NCBI RefSeq assembly: GCF_009830105.1
Contig: NZ_WURB01000025.1
Span: 1 to 64,000, forward strand
DNA length: 64,000 bases
From: Microvirga makkahensis
GTDB taxonomy: Bacteria > Pseudomonadota > Alphaproteobacteria > Rhizobiales > Beijerinckiaceae
Direction of reading: 5' to 3'
Shown here: in pieces, positions 1 to 8,194 of the stretch
How positions within the stretch are numbered: position 1 is the first letter of the stretch
Layout of the letters: each line of letters opens with the position of its first letter
Translations under genes and position numbers: made by a program
The notes under the pieces: model-generated
The model's input: the letters and a program-made list of their open reading frames with translations, nothing else
Told to the model about the DNA's origin: nothing
The model's database searches: none

Positions 1-170
1 CTCCGGCAGCCGGGCGTGGCCGTCTTTATGACAGCGGCTACGCTCAACCATCCTAGTCGGGACCGCAGCGCCTCGGATCAGAGCTGTCGTATGAGCCTTT
101 GCATGGCCACGCTTGTGCCAGGAAGCTCGGCCGGAGCCGATCGGAATCTGCAAGGATCTGGCCCTGGTGA

Positions 171-374
171 TCACGGAGCGTTCCCGTCCTATTCGGAACG
201 GCTGGACTGCCATCGAAAGCGGAGCTTCGAGCTCCTTCCGTTCAGTGCCAATTGGAGACCTTCCTCCCGTTCATCGGCGAGCGTTCCCGCTACTTTATTG
301 AAAACGGACGGTATCGCGATCGGGCCGATGACGTCGCCGACGCTCTCGATGCACAGGCGAGGTCATCGAGGTGA
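171..374 (+). other. Possible 3' end of an unidentified gene
   Basis: A reading frame that opens after a stop near 168 and ends with TGA at 372-374 gives a protein-like tail containing FLPFIGERSRYF and ending ADALDAQARSSR. No start codon with a ribosome binding site is visible and the upstream part is not open in the same frame, so this is either a degraded gene or chance. I do not recognise the family. The rest of the first 410 bases shows nothing else I can support. Confidence 0.2.
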
Positions 375-410
375 TGGCAGTCGCCTTCGGCATTCGATAG
401 ACAGGACTGT

Positions 411-1217
411 TTAATGCGAGGCAAGCGACTGGCCATGAAAGGTCCTGGTCTCTTCCAAAGCTGCCCGGGCCGCATTCTCCAGAGCGCACATGGCGAGCAG
501 GTATGGGCGTGGCCCATGGCTGATCCGGGACACGCCCAGCTCCGCAAGTCTCGCAGCAGGCGGCGTGTTCCCGCCTGCCATGATGTTCACCGGCAGCGGT
601 GAGCCTTCCACCAGACGGCCGATGAGCCTCTCGTCGATCAAGCCTGGAACGAACAGCCCGTCGGCACCCGCATCGGCGTACATCCGGCCGCGTTCGAGCG
701 CCGCCTCAACCATGCCCTCGTCGTGCTTCTCCGGTCCGGATTGGAAGAAGACGTCCGTGCGGGCGTTCAGGAAGGTCGGAATGCCGAGTGCATCGGCTGC
801 GGATCGAGCAGCCTTCAGCCTGGCGGCCTGGTCGGAAGCGTCGCGGAGCGAGCCGTCCTCCGGGAAGCTGTCCTCGATGTTGCAGCCGACGATTCCAGCC
901 TGCAATGCGCAGGCAACCGTCGCCCTGACCGCCGCGGGATCGGCCCCATAACCGCTTTCCAGATCGATCGTCACTGGAAGGTCGGTTGCCCCGACGATCC
1001 GTTGCAGGTTGGCGACGCAAAGGTCGAAGGGTATCTGCTCCCCATCGGTGAAGCCATGTGCGGCCGCGACGGACCAACTGCCCGTGGCGAGTGCTTTGGC
1101 GCCGCTGGCGGCCACGGCCTTGGCGCTGCCCACGTCCCAGACATTGAACAGGATGAGCGGGCGGCCCGGAACGTGGAGCGACCGGAAGGTGTGGGCCTTG
1201 GTGGTTTGGTTCGACAT
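411..1217 (-). CDS. Isocitrate lyase/PEP-mutase family protein
   Basis: A 268-residue protein of the isocitrate lyase/phosphoenolpyruvate mutase superfamily, predicted cytoplasmic TIM-barrel enzymes that make or break C-C or P-C bonds on 2-oxo acids. Family marks visible are LILFNVWDVGSA near the N-terminus, the DLESGYG metal-binding segment near residue 85, the CNIEDS motif and the LNARTDVFF strand. The start at 1217 is chosen because GAGGAAGAC lies directly upstream of this ATG; the frame stays open 15 codons further upstream without a better signal. The canonical KKCGH-type catalytic loop of isocitrate lyase is not seen, so the actual substrate is unknown; members of this short subgroup are usually annotated only as PEP phosphonomutase-like. 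It lies 41 bases downstream of the reductase gene on the same strand, suggesting one operon under the neighbouring TetR regulator. Confidence 0.85.
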   Translation of the reverse strand: MSNQTTKAHTFRSLHVPGRPLILFNVWDVGSAKAVAASGAKALATGSWSVAAAHGFTDGEQIPFDLCVANLQRIVGATDLPVTIDLESGYGADPAAVRATVACALQAGIVGCNIEDSFPEDGSLRDASDQAARLKAARSAADALGIPTFLNARTDVFFQSGPEKHDEGMVEAALERGRMYADAGADGLFVPGLIDERLIGRLVEGSPLPVNIMAGGNTPPAARLAELGVSRISHGPRPYLLAMCALENAARAALEETRTFHGQSLASH

Positions 1218-1258
1218 GTCTTCCTCACTGTTTGGAAAGCGTGGATGTGATCCGGTGC

Positions 1259-2299
1259 TCAATAGTCCGAGACCGTGAACGACAGATGCTGCGGCGCCAG
1301 GGCGTTAAGGAAGTCGCGCGCATCGAAAGCGGTGCCCGGCGCCTGGGCTCCGTTGCCCCGCGCCCTGCCGTCGAGGATCCTCTGAACGGCCTCACAGATG
1401 AGCGGTGCCGAGAAGGCGTAGATGTCCCGCCCTTGCGCGGCAATCCGCCGGATATGTCCGCCCTTTCGCACGAGCGCCTCGACCAGGAAGACCTGCGCTG
1501 ATCGGCCAGCATCGTCGGCAGGCTTCGGCACTGGCGTAGCCGGATCCCGAACGTCACGAAGGGCGGTGCGGTTGAGATAGGTGCGGATCTCGGTCGAGTG
1601 CGCATGCCGCGCGATCACGACGATCTCCGAGAACGGGAGCTCGACGACCGTTTGCCGTGCGAACGGCTCCGGAAAATCCCAGTCCAGCTCGGCGGCGGGC
1701 TGGGACACGGGCGCGAGCTGTCCATTGGCAACGACCATGCGCCGGGCGGTGTTCTTCTCCCCCGTGATCCGGGTGCCCTGCGTCGGATGCCAAGAGTCGA
1801 GGGCGATCCCGACCTTGATCTCGTCAGCGGAATTCCAGTCGGCCATGGCTGCGGTCACCAGCAGGTCGGCAAAGCCGCCGTAGAAGCCCATGGCCGGAAT
1901 GACGAACACGCCGGCCTCTTGCGCCGCGTGGTCGAACTTATCGAAGGTCGCCTGTGCGCTCGGCTGCTCGGCCGTTACGTCGAGATAGTGCATTCCCGCA
2001 CGGAGCGCTGCCGACGCGACAGCATTGGCGGTGGCGAGAAAGGGTCCGGCACAGTTGATGACCGCAGCCGCGCCCTTGAGGGCGCGGTCGAGCGCGTCGG
2101 GATCCTCGGCGGAGGCGCCTCGCACCTCGACGTCGCGCTCCTTGAACTCCGTCACCTTTGCCGGGTCGCGCACCACGGCGATCGGGGTCATGCTCCGGCG
2201 CCGCAGTTCCGCGACGACGAAGCGTCCCGTGTGTCCGGCAGCGCCGAACACCGCGACGGTTCTTTCCTGCTTCGAAGCCTTTGTTGAATGAGCGGTCAT
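1259..2299 (-). CDS. Saccharopine dehydrogenase-like NAD(P)-binding reductase
   Basis: A 346-residue protein beginning with a Rossmann fold: GAAGHTGRF at about residues 19-27 is the dinucleotide-binding GxxGxxG motif, followed by VINCAGPF near residue 90, typical of the saccharopine dehydrogenase-like/trans-acting enoyl reductase superfamily. The reaction is not predictable from sequence. The start at 2299 is preceded by GGAGGGAACA, an excellent ribosome binding site; the long upstream open frame is ignored for that reason. The gene is divergent from a TetR regulator 101 bases away, with a palindromic operator between them, so it is very likely the regulator's target. Genes of this type beside TetR regulators are often induced by electrophiles or solvents, but that is inference here. 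Confidence 0.85.
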   Translation of the reverse strand: MTAHSTKASKQERTVAVFGAAGHTGRFVVAELRRRSMTPIAVVRDPAKVTEFKERDVEVRGASAEDPDALDRALKGAAAVINCAGPFLATANAVASAALRAGMHYLDVTAEQPSAQATFDKFDHAAQEAGVFVIPAMGFYGGFADLLVTAAMADWNSADEIKVGIALDSWHPTQGTRITGEKNTARRMVVANGQLAPVSQPAAELDWDFPEPFARQTVVELPFSEIVVIARHAHSTEIRTYLNRTALRDVRDPATPVPKPADDAGRSAQVFLVEALVRKGGHIRRIAAQGRDIYAFSAPLICEAVQRILDGRARGNGAQAPGTAFDARDFLNALAPQHLSFTVSDY

Positions 2300-2313
2300 T
2301 GTTCCCTCCGTGA

Positions 2314-2353
2314 TACAGACCTGTCTGTTTGTATTGGTACGAACAGGTCTGTA
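2314..2353. promoter_or_regulatory. TetR operator candidate (paired palindromes)
   Basis: Two 11-base arms, TACAGACCTGT (2314-2324) and ACAGGTCTGTA (2343-2353), form a perfect inverted repeat around an 18-base centre. The left arm is also part of a 14-base palindrome ACAGAC-CT-GTCTGT (2315-2328), and the right contains ACAG-GT-CTGT. The position, between the divergent reductase and tetR genes, and the dyad symmetry fit an autoregulatory TetR-family operator, possibly two tandem dimer sites. Confidence 0.75.
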
Positions 2354-2400
2354 GCGTGTCAAGCAGGCTTGTGCTAGATTGCCGCCATCGGAGGTTCGCG

Positions 2401-3012
2401 ATGTCACAGAATGCGGAAAACCTGAACAGCCACGACGCTGGCGACCTGCGGGAGAAAATCCTCGAGACCGCCTCGAGGCTCTTCTACCGGCGCGGCGTAC
2501 GCGCCGTGGGGGTCGACCTCGTGGTCGCCGAGGCAGGTGTCGCCAAGACCAGCCTCTATCGGCATTTCCGCACCAAGGACGATCTCGTCGCGGCGTTCCT
2601 CGCGCGTGAGGACCAGGATTTCTGGAGTACATGGGACGCGGTCACGGAGCAGCATAAGGATGATCCGCAGGCGGAGCTGGACGCGCATCTGGAATGGATC
2701 GGCGAGCGGGTCGGGCGACCGAACTATCGCGGTTGCCCGCAGATTAACGTCGCTGCGGAGTTCCCGGAAGCCGACCACCCCGCACGCAAGGTCGCGGCAA
2801 CCCACAAGCGGGAATTGAGGCATCGGCTGAAGGGGATTGCCGAACGGCTGGGAGTCGGTCGCCCAGACGAAGTCGCCGGTCAGCTCGCGTTGCTCATCAA
2901 CGGCGCTTTCGTCAGTTCACAGATGCTTGAGACGGGCGAAGCCATTGCGCTCCTGCGGCAGGCCGCAGACGCGCTGATTGCCGCGTCCGGACCGAAGCGA
3001 TTGCGCTTGTGA
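2401..3012 (+). CDS. TetR/AcrR family transcriptional regulator
   Basis: A 203-residue TetR-family repressor. The N-terminal helix-turn-helix (about residues 15-65) shows the family pattern: ILETASRLFYRRG, then VVAEAGVAKTSLYRHF and KDDLVAAFL. The C-terminal two thirds is the ligand-binding/dimerisation half and gives no ligand clue. GGAGG six bases before the ATG at 2401 fixes the start; the frame is open further upstream through the operator but without a start signal. It is transcribed away from the saccharopine dehydrogenase-like gene and the intervening palindromes argue for autoregulation plus control of that operon. Confidence 0.92.
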   Translation: MSQNAENLNSHDAGDLREKILETASRLFYRRGVRAVGVDLVVAEAGVAKTSLYRHFRTKDDLVAAFLAREDQDFWSTWDAVTEQHKDDPQAELDAHLEWIGERVGRPNYRGCPQINVAAEFPEADHPARKVAATHKRELRHRLKGIAERLGVGRPDEVAGQLALLINGAFVSSQMLETGEAIALLRQAADALIAASGPKRLRL

Positions 3013-3654
3013 ATCATGCGGGTGGTCGCGATTTCAATGTGATCCGGCCTTGGCGCGCCCTCAGGCTCCCGGCGGGGCCGCCTCCATGGAGCAGGACAAA
3101 CCAAGGCTGGGCCGCTCCTACCTGCCTAGTCAGCGGCACGCCCTTGCCGGGTGTCCTGCGGCTTTCCAAACCCGGTGTGCTTCGGCGCCCCAATCGAGAG
3201 CATCGGATCGCGAGAAATGCCTTAACCTATTGACGCCAGCGCTTCCCCTGACAGTGGGATGTCAAGCTGCTCATCTCATTGCAATGGAGCTGACCGCGGA
3301 TCAGAACAGCATTCGGTAGCAAACACGACCAGATCTCGTCGAGCTGACCAGGTAATGTCCGCAGCCGATTATGCAAAGCTTTCTTGCACAATTCGAGCCG
3401 AGTGGAGCGTGCGATGACCGGTGCCGTTGTGGAGTTGTTGAGGCAGCAATCGGCGCCAGAGGTCCTCCATTACCCCGCGCGTAATCGACCCTCACTCCTG
3501 CCGAAGCAATGATCGACCAACCTCTGGCGGAACGGACGGAGGCAAGCTGGGGTGGCGAATGTCCTGTTCAGCCTCCGAGCTGAAGCCAGATCCGCACTCC
3601 CTGTGGTTCGCCTGCTCGCCAGAACGTCCATACGTCCTGCAGGAGAGTCGATTG
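3013..3654. other. Intergenic region, no supported gene
   Basis: About 640 bases between the tetR stop and the MFS start. Open frames here are short, lack ribosome binding sites and have no recognisable domain. No repeat, terminator with a T tract or RNA gene was found. Confidence 0.5.
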
Positions 3655-4833
3655 ATGGATCCACGCGTTCTTCTTCTCACGATGGCTGCGCTGGCTTTCG
3701 GATCGGGAGCTTACGTCTTTGGTGGTCTTTTGGATCCCATGGCGCGAGACATCGGAGTTTCTGTGGCTGCGGTAGGCCAGTTGCAGACCGCCTTTGTAAT
3801 CTCGGCCGCCGTTGGAGGCCCCCTCCTTGCCATGTGGGGCGGAAGGACGGACCGGAAGCGACTTCTCGTTTTCGCGCTGGCGGCTGTCACCGGAGTTACC
3901 GCCTGGTGCGCCTTTGCATCGAGCTTCGAATTGCTCGTGCTCCTCCGGGTTCTTGCCGGTGCCACGGGCGGGATCGTCATGCCGGCCGCCGCTGCGGCCG
4001 CCGCAGCCCTTGTCCCAGTGTCCCAGCGTGGATCTGCCATTGCAATGGTGCTCGGTGGGATGACGCTCGCATTCTTGCTTGGGATCCCTGTAGGCAGTCT
4101 GGTCGGAGATCTATTCGGGTGGAGGGCGACATTCCTCTTCGCCGCATCACTTTCGGGCATCGCGTGCGTGGCGAGCGCGATCTGGCTGCCGGGCATTCCC
4201 TATGCCGTGGCTACGGAGAACACCCGCATTGAATGGGGACGTGTCGTTCCACTCGTCATGATGACCCTGCTCTCCTTCGCCGCGACAATGGCTGTCGTCT
4301 CTTACATCGGCCCAGTGCTTGCGGTGGAAACTGGAATCCAGGGCGGAACGGTCGGCATCTTTCAGGCGATCATCGGGATTGGGGCTCTGCTGGGTCTTGT
4401 GCTCGGTGGGCGAGCCGCCAATAGCAAGGCCGCCCGTGGGGTGATTGCCGGGGCCTTCGCCTGTATTCTGATTGCCCAGCTGATCCATTTCGCCCAGCTT
4501 GAAGGTGGGGCTCCCGGCGGCTTGCCGACGATGATGCTCGTCGGGTGGGCTGTCTTTTCGTCAGCGCTCGCCCTGTTCGCGATCATGCCAATCGTCCAGG
4601 CGAGGCTCGTGTCGATCTTTCCCGGTGCAGCCGCGATGGTGCTCGCTGTGAACGGGTCCATGAACTATCTGGGGCAAGGACTTGGTGCTGGGCTTGGTGG
4701 TCTCGCCATCCGCCTCTTTGGACTTTCGTCGCTTGCGCTTTTGGGTGCCGCCCTCGCTCTCGCTGGTCTGCTGCTGGCTGCAAGCTATCGCCGCGGCCGT
4801 CTTGTGGCTTCGACACCACCAATGATTACATGA
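3655..4833 (+). CDS. MFS transporter (AraJ/DHA1-like efflux)
   Basis: A 392-residue, roughly 12-helix major facilitator protein of the inner membrane. It begins with a hydrophobic helix (LLLTMAALAFGSGAYVFGGLL), has the DIGVSVAAVGQLQTAF segment after helix 1 and the loop 2-3 element GGRTDRKR, the classical MFS signature. Length and pattern match small-molecule/H+ antiporters annotated as arabinose efflux permease-like (AraJ) or chloramphenicol-type DHA1 pumps; the substrate is unknown. The ATG at 3655 is chosen because AGGAGAG lies just upstream and the mature family starts there. It stands alone, with an IS110 scrap directly downstream. Confidence 0.88.
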   Translation: MDPRVLLLTMAALAFGSGAYVFGGLLDPMARDIGVSVAAVGQLQTAFVISAAVGGPLLAMWGGRTDRKRLLVFALAAVTGVTAWCAFASSFELLVLLRVLAGATGGIVMPAAAAAAAALVPVSQRGSAIAMVLGGMTLAFLLGIPVGSLVGDLFGWRATFLFAASLSGIACVASAIWLPGIPYAVATENTRIEWGRVVPLVMMTLLSFAATMAVVSYIGPVLAVETGIQGGTVGIFQAIIGIGALLGLVLGGRAANSKAARGVIAGAFACILIAQLIHFAQLEGGAPGGLPTMMLVGWAVFSSALALFAIMPIVQARLVSIFPGAAAMVLAVNGSMNYLGQGLGAGLGGLAIRLFGLSSLALLGAALALAGLLLAASYRRGRLVASTPPMIT

Positions 4834-4948
4834 GCTAGGCCAGCGCCGCGACTGCTTTCCGCCGGCTAATCTTTGAATTTCGGAAGCCCCGACGAAGCAA
4901 AATTCCTCTTGTTGGCCTGCCACTCATCCAGCGTGTGATAATCTTTGC

Positions 4949-5044
4949 TACCGAATGCCGGATCAGAACCTGTCCTGTCACATCAATGTCGTGGACCTGA
5001 AGGAGGTGCTTGGCGAGATCGAGGCCAATCGTAGTGACTTGCAT
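4949..5044 (-). pseudogene. IS110-family transposase N-terminal remnant
   Basis: The first roughly 30 codons read VTTIGLDLAKHLLQVH..., the conserved start of IS110-type DEDD transposases, which contains the first catalytic Asp. The similarity is lost after about residue 35, and the frame ends at 4835, so only the 5' end of the transposase survives. It sits next to the streptomycin kinase gene and may mark how that gene arrived. The remaining bases between 4834 and 5282 hold nothing else I can support. Confidence 0.7.
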
Positions 5045-5282
5045 TGGAGCGGCTTCCTGCCTGGCGCCGAGGCAACCACCCTATCTCGAGAGCACATTGC
5101 CGGGGAGCAGGCGCCGTCCACCCATCAGCTATGGAACTAGCAACAGCCCAGTTCCGGGCAAATCACCGGTTGTCTAAATCAGTGGGCAGAATCCTGCCGA
5201 CGCTTCAGGGCTGCGGACCTGCGTGCCTTGGATCATGAATGTCAGCCATTCGGCGTGAAAGCCTATCGGAGGATGACGGCAA

Positions 5283-6086
5283 TTGGACTGGACATACGCA
5301 TTACCGGACCGCAATCGCTTCGGCTGGACCCCCGTCAGGACTGGGGAATCGGGCGATCTCGTCTATCAGCGGGACGATGGTCGCGCGTTTGCAAAGATCG
5401 CTCCAGTTGCACGGTCTGCGGAACTTGCCGGTGAGCGCGACCGGCTCGCTTGGCTCCATGGCCAAGGCGTTGCATGCCCGGAAGTCGTCGACTGGCGAGA
5501 AGGTGGGGAAGGGACTTGCTTGGTGATGACCGCAATCCCCGGTGTGCCGGCGGCCGATCTGTCAGGGTCCGATTTGCTTAAGGCTTGGCCCTCTATGGCG
5601 CGGCAACTCGGGATCCTTCATGGGCTGCCGGCCGACCAATGCCCGTTTGATCGCAGTCTCTCGATTATGTTCGAGCGGGCTGCGGATGTTGTTGCACGCA
5701 AGGCCGTGAACCGCGACTTTCTGCCTGACGAGGACATGAACACGCCTGCGCGCGAGCTATTGGAGCGCGTTGAACGTGACCTGCCGACCCGGTTCGAGCA
5801 GGAGCTTACTGATCGGGTTGTCTGTCATGGCGACGCATGCATGCCGAACTTCATGATTGACCCGGAGAGCTTCCAATGCACCGGCCTAATCGACCTTGGT
5901 CGCCTCGGAACGGCGGATCGCTATGTCGATCTCGCGTTGATGGTCGCCAATGCACGCGAGAGCTGGGCTTCACGAGAGGAGGAGGCAGAGGCATTCGCCA
6001 TCCTGTTCAATACCCTTGGGATCAAGATACCGGACAAGGAGCGGCTCGCATTCTATCTGCGGCTTGATCCGCTGACTTGGGGCTGA
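5283..6086 (+). CDS. Aminoglycoside 3''-phosphotransferase (APH(3'')-I, StrA-like)
   Basis: A 267-residue aminoglycoside kinase that resembles APH(3'')-Ib (StrA) over its whole length, including PVR-GESGD near residue 18-25, AFAKIAP, ELAGERDRL, IPGVPAADLSG, LLKAWPSM and an identical C-terminal FYLRLDPLTWG. StrA-type enzymes phosphorylate the 3''-hydroxyl of streptomycin in the cytoplasm. Catalytic elements are present: H182-G183-D184 with N189 (CHGDACMPNF) and the DFG-equivalent D204 in GLIDLGRLG. The start is TTG at 5283; an in-frame stop lies just upstream (5274-5276), GGAGG lies 10 bases before it, and the length from this codon to PVR equals that of StrA (19 residues). No strB-like partner follows. 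It is flanked by an IS110 relic, suggesting transfer, but the divergence from StrA points to an environmental relative. Confidence 0.9.
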   Translation: MDWTYALPDRNRFGWTPVRTGESGDLVYQRDDGRAFAKIAPVARSAELAGERDRLAWLHGQGVACPEVVDWREGGEGTCLVMTAIPGVPAADLSGSDLLKAWPSMARQLGILHGLPADQCPFDRSLSIMFERAADVVARKAVNRDFLPDEDMNTPARELLERVERDLPTRFEQELTDRVVCHGDACMPNFMIDPESFQCTGLIDLGRLGTADRYVDLALMVANARESWASREEEAEAFAILFNTLGIKIPDKERLAFYLRLDPLTWG

Positions 6087-6292
6087 GCCTATCAAGGATG
6101 GTGGAGTTCGTCTGCACAATTCCGCAGAAGCGCCTTCATGGAAACGGATATTGTGTCGCTTGGGCGCATTCGGAAGAAGTGACGCCTCCACTGCGCTAAA
6201 ACCCAGCATAGAGCTCGTTCGACGCGTATTTTGTGCCGCCTGCTTCACCTCAGGATACTAGGAAACCTTTAGGCTTCGCATTGAGGACCAAG

Positions 6293-6569
6293 ATGCGTGT
6301 AGCGATCCAGACTCTCGGAACAAGAGGCGACGTCCAACCCTACATCGCACTGGCTCGGGGGCTGATCGAGCGCGGACACGAAGTGCAGATCGCGGCTCCC
6401 GTCCAGTTCGAGGCGATGGTCAGCGGGCACGGCATCGCCTTTGCACCGCTCCCGGGCGAGATTCTGGAGCTGATCGATAGGCCGGCAGGGAAAGCGGCGC
6501 TCGCGGGCAGCCGAGGCTTCGGGGCCGGGCTTAAGCTCCTCAAACACATGCGTCCGCTGGCGGTACCGC
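6293..6569 (+). pseudogene. Truncated glycosyltransferase (GT1/UGT-like) N-terminus
   Basis: From the ATG at 6293 the product begins with VAIQTLGTRGDVQPYIALA and continues RGHEVQIAAP and FAPLPGEIL, which is the N-terminal acceptor domain of sterol/macrolide-type GT1 glycosyltransferases (normally about 400 residues). Only about 92 residues remain before the similarity ends at the 3' end of the convergent copCD gene. The whole UDP-sugar-binding half is missing, so it is a broken gene, cut at a rearrangement junction near 6565-6575. Confidence 0.75.
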
Positions 6570-8144
6570 TTAGGGCCGGATCTCGATGGTGTTCTCCAGC
6601 GTGACCTTCTCAAAATCCGAGACCAGCACATCGACACGCAGTTGCCACGGTCCGGGGATGGGCAGGACGAGGCCCTGAACCTGCCAAACGCTTTCTGCCG
6701 TCTTCACGGCACGCCGCTCGATAGGCTCGATTCCGGCATCCGGCTTCGCCAGCGTGACGGTCACCTCCTTCGGATCGAGCGCCCCGAAGTCACCCGTCAT
6801 CAGTACGATGGTCGCTGCGGCAGGTCCAGCCCGACCTGGCGTGAGCGTCAGCTCGGCCATGGCCGCAGGCGTATGGATATGCATCCTCACGGGCTCGGGC
6901 GGTGCCATGAGCGCGCGAGGCGGAGGGGTGAAGCGCCAGGTCGCGACCAGTCCAAGAATGGTGACGGTAAGGCCGATCTCACCTGCGATGGAGCGCACCA
7001 AGTATCGGGAGCCGGCGCCTTTGGAGCCCAGCAAGGGGGTCAGCCATTGTCGGTTGAGGATGGCCAGAGTCAGCAGGCAGACTACCGCCGCCATCTTGGC
7101 CAAGAAGATTCGGCCGTAATCCGTGGTGAGCAGGGAAGCTGGGGTTTCGAGTTGCACGATACTGAGGACAAGTCCCGTCAGCACCATCAGGCCGACAGCC
7201 GGGACAGCCAGCGCCGAGAACCGTTGGAGGATGGGCAGGGAAGCGCTGCGAAGGTCTCGCACGATGAGCGCCAGCGGCGCCAGCGCACCGATCCAGAACG
7301 CCGCCGCCATGCCGTGGACGAACACAGTCGGACGGGTCAGCCATTGCGGCGCGGCCGCGCTGGCATGGCCGCTGAGCGCCAGGGCCAGTCCGGCGCCGGC
7401 AAGCCCGACGAGGACCAGAGGCTTCCCCTTACCACGCAGGGCCAGCCACGCACACATCAAGGCAAGGATGGCGACTCCGGCCGTGAGGCCAAAGGAGGTC
7501 GTGAGCGCCGCGTGCCACGGATGCGGCAACAAAAGAGCCGCGAATGGTTCGCCCAGGGCATCCAACCCCTGAAGCCCCGCTGACAGGAGGGCTGCGGCGA
7601 TTCCCGTTCCGATGGCCGTTCGGACGACCGTGCGGGAGGCCGGGGTGGTGGTCTCCTGACCGATCCAGACCACGAAGAAGGCACCGCCAGCACCAGCGAA
7701 CAGGCCAAGGTACAAGGCCAGTCGCGTCAGCCAGATGGTGACCGCCAGGGGCGAATTGGCTGCGGTCTGCTGTGCGGGTCCGGCGGTGGGCGTCCCGATG
7801 GAGAAGACCAGCGACCCGCCAATCGGATGGCCGTCGGACGAGGTGACCCGGTAACTCAGCACATGCGTGCCCTGGGGAAGCCCCTCCGGCAGGTGGACCG
7901 TGATGGTGTCATTGCGGGCCTCATGATGCAGGTCGGCATGCGCCGTGCCGCTGGCGTCGATCAGGCGCAGCACGAGCGGGGAAACCGGCTCGTTGAACCG
8001 CAGGCGGACGCTCGCCGGGGCAGTGGCGACCACCGCGCCGTCGGTGGGGGTTGTCTCGATCAGCGAGGCGTGCGCACGGGCCTCGCCGCCGGCGAGCACG
8101 CAGGCGAGCAGGAGCCAGCAGAGGGTGTGCCGAAGCCATGTCAT
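6570..8144 (-). CDS. CopC-CopD fusion copper resistance/uptake protein (YcnJ-like)
   Basis: A 524-residue two-part protein. Residues 1-24 are a signal peptide ending EARA, so the mature protein starts with His (HASLIET), the N-terminal Cu(II) ligand of CopC. The CopC beta-barrel (about 25-120) also carries SSDGHPIGG with the Asp and His ligands. The remainder is a CopD membrane domain with about eight helices, followed by a C-terminal periplasmic tail. Such YcnJ-like fusions are thought to bind periplasmic copper and pass it across the inner membrane. It follows ycnI and a DUF2946 gene on the same strand, the usual copper partnership, but here the trio trails a Zur-boxed ABC operon. A strong hairpin lies just before the start. 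No metal selectivity can be read from sequence beyond the CopC ligands. Confidence 0.88.
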   Translation of the reverse strand: MTWLRHTLCWLLLACVLAGGEARAHASLIETTPTDGAVVATAPASVRLRFNEPVSPLVLRLIDASGTAHADLHHEARNDTITVHLPEGLPQGTHVLSYRVTSSDGHPIGGSLVFSIGTPTAGPAQQTAANSPLAVTIWLTRLALYLGLFAGAGGAFFVVWIGQETTTPASRTVVRTAIGTGIAAALLSAGLQGLDALGEPFAALLLPHPWHAALTTSFGLTAGVAILALMCAWLALRGKGKPLVLVGLAGAGLALALSGHASAAAPQWLTRPTVFVHGMAAAFWIGALAPLALIVRDLRSASLPILQRFSALAVPAVGLMVLTGLVLSIVQLETPASLLTTDYGRIFLAKMAAVVCLLTLAILNRQWLTPLLGSKGAGSRYLVRSIAGEIGLTVTILGLVATWRFTPPPRALMAPPEPVRMHIHTPAAMAELTLTPGRAGPAAATIVLMTGDFGALDPKEVTVTLAKPDAGIEPIERRAVKTAESVWQVQGLVLPIPGPWQLRVDVLVSDFEKVTLENTIEIRP

Positions 8145-8154
8145 AAGCGTTCAT

Positions 8155-8186
8155 CCGAGTGCGCCGATGTTGATCGGCGCACTCGG
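8155..8186 (-). terminator. Strong 14-bp intercistronic stem-loop
   Basis: Perfect 14-base arms (8155-8168 and 8173-8186) around the loop GTTG lie between the ycnI stop and the copCD start. There is no T tract in either direction, so it may act as an attenuator or mRNA stabiliser rather than as a classical Rho-independent terminator, reducing copCD expression relative to ycnI. Confidence 0.6.
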
Positions 8187-8194
8187 GCCTCTCA

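Noticed and set aside
6642-7583. A 313-codon plus-strand frame opposite copCD
   Set aside because: Antisense to the CopD membrane domain; Arg/Gln/Gly-rich translation typical of an antisense frame.
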